In this document: positions 62,523 through 64,000 of the stretch, in pieces
Layout: each line of letters begins with the position of its first letter
How positions within the stretch are numbered: the first letter of the stretch is position 1
Assembly: GCA_025923195.1 (NCBI GenBank)
Contig: JAICGJ010000006.1
Location: forward strand, 22,349 to 86,348
Direction of reading: 5' to 3'
DNA length: 64,000 bases
Source: Chryseolinea sp.
GTDB lineage: Bacteria > Bacteroidota > Bacteroidia > Cytophagales > Cyclobacteriaceae
Translations under genes and position numbers: made by a program
The notes under the pieces: generated by a model
The model's database searches: none
What the model was told of the DNA's origin: nothing
What the model saw: the letters and a program-made list of their open reading frames with translations, nothing else

Positions 62523-63557
62523 ATGGCCAGGCCATTTTTTGTTCTACTGACTCTTAGCCTGCTCTTTAGCGCCTGCACACAGCGGATGATATGCCCTGCA
62601 TATCAAAGTGCCTTTATTTACGATAAAAACGAGCTTCGCAAGAAGTTTAGCTACTTCGAGGAGGATTCTACGCCTAAGATCCTGGTTGCCAGCAAGAATA
62701 AGTACCTCATAGCGGAGCCGATGTCTTATCGAAAAAAAGTTCGGCTGATGCAAACCGTGGCGATGAAGCCTGTAAATCCAGTATTGCCTGATTCGATGAC
62801 CGTTGATGATGAATTGGACGAGGAAATTGAAGGCGAGGATGGGGTGGTTCCTGGCGCTGAGCTCGACCTCGCAGCCCGCTCCGTGATCGACAGCACCTAC
62901 ATTGTTGACGTACCCGTGGATACAACTCAAACTTACGTGGATAGCGTGTACGTTATTACAAAGGATAAGGAGCTCCGTCTGCTCAAGTATAATTTTCCAG
63001 ACAGCCTGAAATTTGATGAATCATCGGGCAAGTACGTGAGCGAAACGCCGGAGTATGGCGTGGCCGATATCCGATATAACGTGGAGCAGGACAATTATAT
63101 GTGGTATCTTCGTAATAGTTTGGTGTTGCCTGATGTAAGGTTGTCGCAGCTGCAGCAGAGCGCGCAGAAAGAAATGGAAGGCAAGAGTTCCAAGGCATCA
63201 AAAAAGAAGGGATTCGCAGGTTTCTTCAAGAATTTGTTTAAAAAGAAGGAGAAGGTTCCGACGGATACCACAGAACAACAAACTCCGCCTAAACCCGCAG
63301 ATGATTTTGACTATATCGAAAACGACTCCATACGTCAGCATCAGCAGGATTCTATAAGGGCGGCACAACCGCCTGAAAAGAAGGGAGCGTTTTCATTCCT
63401 GAAGAAAAAGAAAAAGGCCGACGCTAACAAGGACGCCGAGCCCGATGAGCAAAAGCCTGAAAAGAAAAGAAAAGAAGAAGAGCCTAAGGATGACGTTGTA
63501 CTTCCCCCGGAAGATGAACCTTTAATCGAAGATGAAGAAGAAACCGATAGCTTTTAA
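62523..63557 (+). CDS. Lysine/glutamate-rich lipoprotein
   Basis: 344 residues with a lipobox (LLFSACTQ) so a lipid-anchored envelope protein. The N-terminal part (CPAYQSAFIYDKNELRKKFSYFEED) resembles short lipoproteins seen in many Cytophagales. The C-terminal third is low-complexity (KKEKVPTDTTEQQTPPKP, KKKKKADANKDAEPDEQKPEKKRKEEEPK), typical of an extended linker. I cannot name a function. It is followed by a DedA gene. Confidence 0.75.
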   Translation: MARPFFVLLTLSLLFSACTQRMICPAYQSAFIYDKNELRKKFSYFEEDSTPKILVASKNKYLIAEPMSYRKKVRLMQTVAMKPVNPVLPDSMTVDDELDEEIEGEDGVVPGAELDLAARSVIDSTYIVDVPVDTTQTYVDSVYVITKDKELRLLKYNFPDSLKFDESSGKYVSETPEYGVADIRYNVEQDNYMWYLRNSLVLPDVRLSQLQQSAQKEMEGKSSKASKKKGFAGFFKNLFKKKEKVPTDTTEQQTPPKPADDFDYIENDSIRQHQQDSIRAAQPPEKKGAFSFLKKKKKADANKDAEPDEQKPEKKRKEEEPKDDVVLPPEDEPLIEDEEETDSF

Positions 63558-63672
63558 TTCATATTACTCTAGAATCCATCAGCATACCTCATTATTTTTG
63601 AACTTTCGAAATTAAATCTGGTTTTACATTCAAGCTTTAGTTGATATTACTTACACTTAGAAACACTATTTT

Positions 63673-64000
63673 TTGGAACTGATTAAGACGCTAATCGATT
63701 TTATACTTCATATTGACCAACACCTGGTTGAAATTGTAAGTACCTACAAAACGTGGACATACCTCATTCTCTTTCTGATCATATTTGCTGAAACAGGATT
63801 TGTGGTTACCCCTTTTTTACCAGGCGACTCGCTGTTGTTTGCTGCCGGAACGATCATCGCCAAGCCTGAGAGCAATCTTAACATCGTGGTGGCGTGCCTA
63901 TTACTGATCGCTGCTGCAATTCTAGGCGATCTTGTCAACTACCACATAGGAAAATATATTGGACCTAAAGCGTTTAGTGGCAAGTACAGATTTCTTAAGA
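63673..64000 (+). CDS. DedA-family membrane protein, N-terminal fragment (3' end outside window)
   Basis: The frame starts at a TTG (63673, [26 protein letters not shown]) and is open to the window end, so only ~109 residues are visible. [34 protein letters not shown] and [17 protein letters not shown] are the conserved DedA pieces. The DedA family are polytopic inner membrane proteins, linked to lipid carrier recycling and membrane stress. Because there is no ATG, automatic ORF lists can miss it. Confidence 0.85.
   Translation, partial: MELIKTLIDFILHIDQHLVEIVSTYKTWTYLILFLIIFAETGFVVTPFLPGDSLLFAAGTIIAKPESNLNIVVACLLLIAAAILGDLVNYHIGKYIGPKAFSGKYRFLK

Overview
The window is a chromosomal stretch of a Bacteroidota bacterium, most likely a Cytophagales member of the Chryseolinea/Ohtaekwangia kind. 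This rests on the gene families seen (type III glutamine synthetase, long-form IspG, TPR-CHAT protein with signal peptide, DUF4159, DUF2279, Bacteroidota-type TamB), on weak Shine-Dalgarno sites, and on promoters of the Bacteroidota form (TTTG ... TAnnTTTG). The taxon is an inference. No tRNA, rRNA operon, CRISPR array, insertion sequence, prophage or origin was seen; one structural RNA (RNase P RNA, minus strand near 37.2-37.6 kb) is clear.

Layout. 0-12.5 kb: end of a glutamine synthetase gene, then a peptidase-rich block (M28 aminopeptidase, alpha/beta hydrolase, S41 protease, M19 dipeptidase, DUF4159 protein) ending in a tandem double pair of TldD/TldE genes in which both TldD proteins carry twin-arginine leaders. 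12.7-18.9 kb: lipid and translation genes on the minus strand (pdxA, TerB-like, DUF177, rpmF, fabH, efp, accB, accC). 18.9-24 kb: rsmA, mgtE, a hydroxyacid dehydrogenase, a pentapeptide protein, greA and a HIT protein. 24-37 kb: pgk, pfkA, tsaC/sua5, a beta-lactamase-fold hydrolase, a Na+/H+ antiporter, asnS, rpoN, a PAP2-like protein, an NlpE/META lipoprotein and a sigma-54 type response regulator. 37-46 kb: rnpB, tamB, tsaD, smpB and a C40 peptidase. 46-50 kb: an HNH protein and an SDR-FAH-FucP sugar cassette. 50-55.4 kb: a TPR-CHAT protease-like protein facing an ECF sigma factor, a membrane TPR anti-sigma-like protein and an unknown protein. 55.5-64 kb: TetR regulator, fabF, Mla-type ABC genes, an SDR, ispG, small proteins, a lipoprotein and the start of a DedA protein.

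How the genes fit together. Most of the window is core metabolism and translation: fatty acid synthesis (accB, accC, fabH, fabF), tRNA and ribosome quality (tsaC, tsaD, rsmA, smpB, asnS, efp, rpmF, rnpB), glycolysis (pgk, pfkA), cofactor and isoprenoid synthesis (pdxA, ispG) and envelope transport (tamB, MlaEF-like).

The best candidate for an undescribed system is the 50-55 kb block. A predicted periplasmic CHAT protease with an intact His/Cys dyad lies next to an ECF sigma/anti-sigma pair, which suggests a CRISPR-independent protease-to-sigma signalling circuit. Other notable signals are a greA leader with a promoter followed at once by an intrinsic terminator (like the GraL leader of E. coli greA), 7-bp and 8-bp tandem repeat arrays between genes (one of them abutting the smpB start codon), and palindromic arms inside the RNase P RNA gene.
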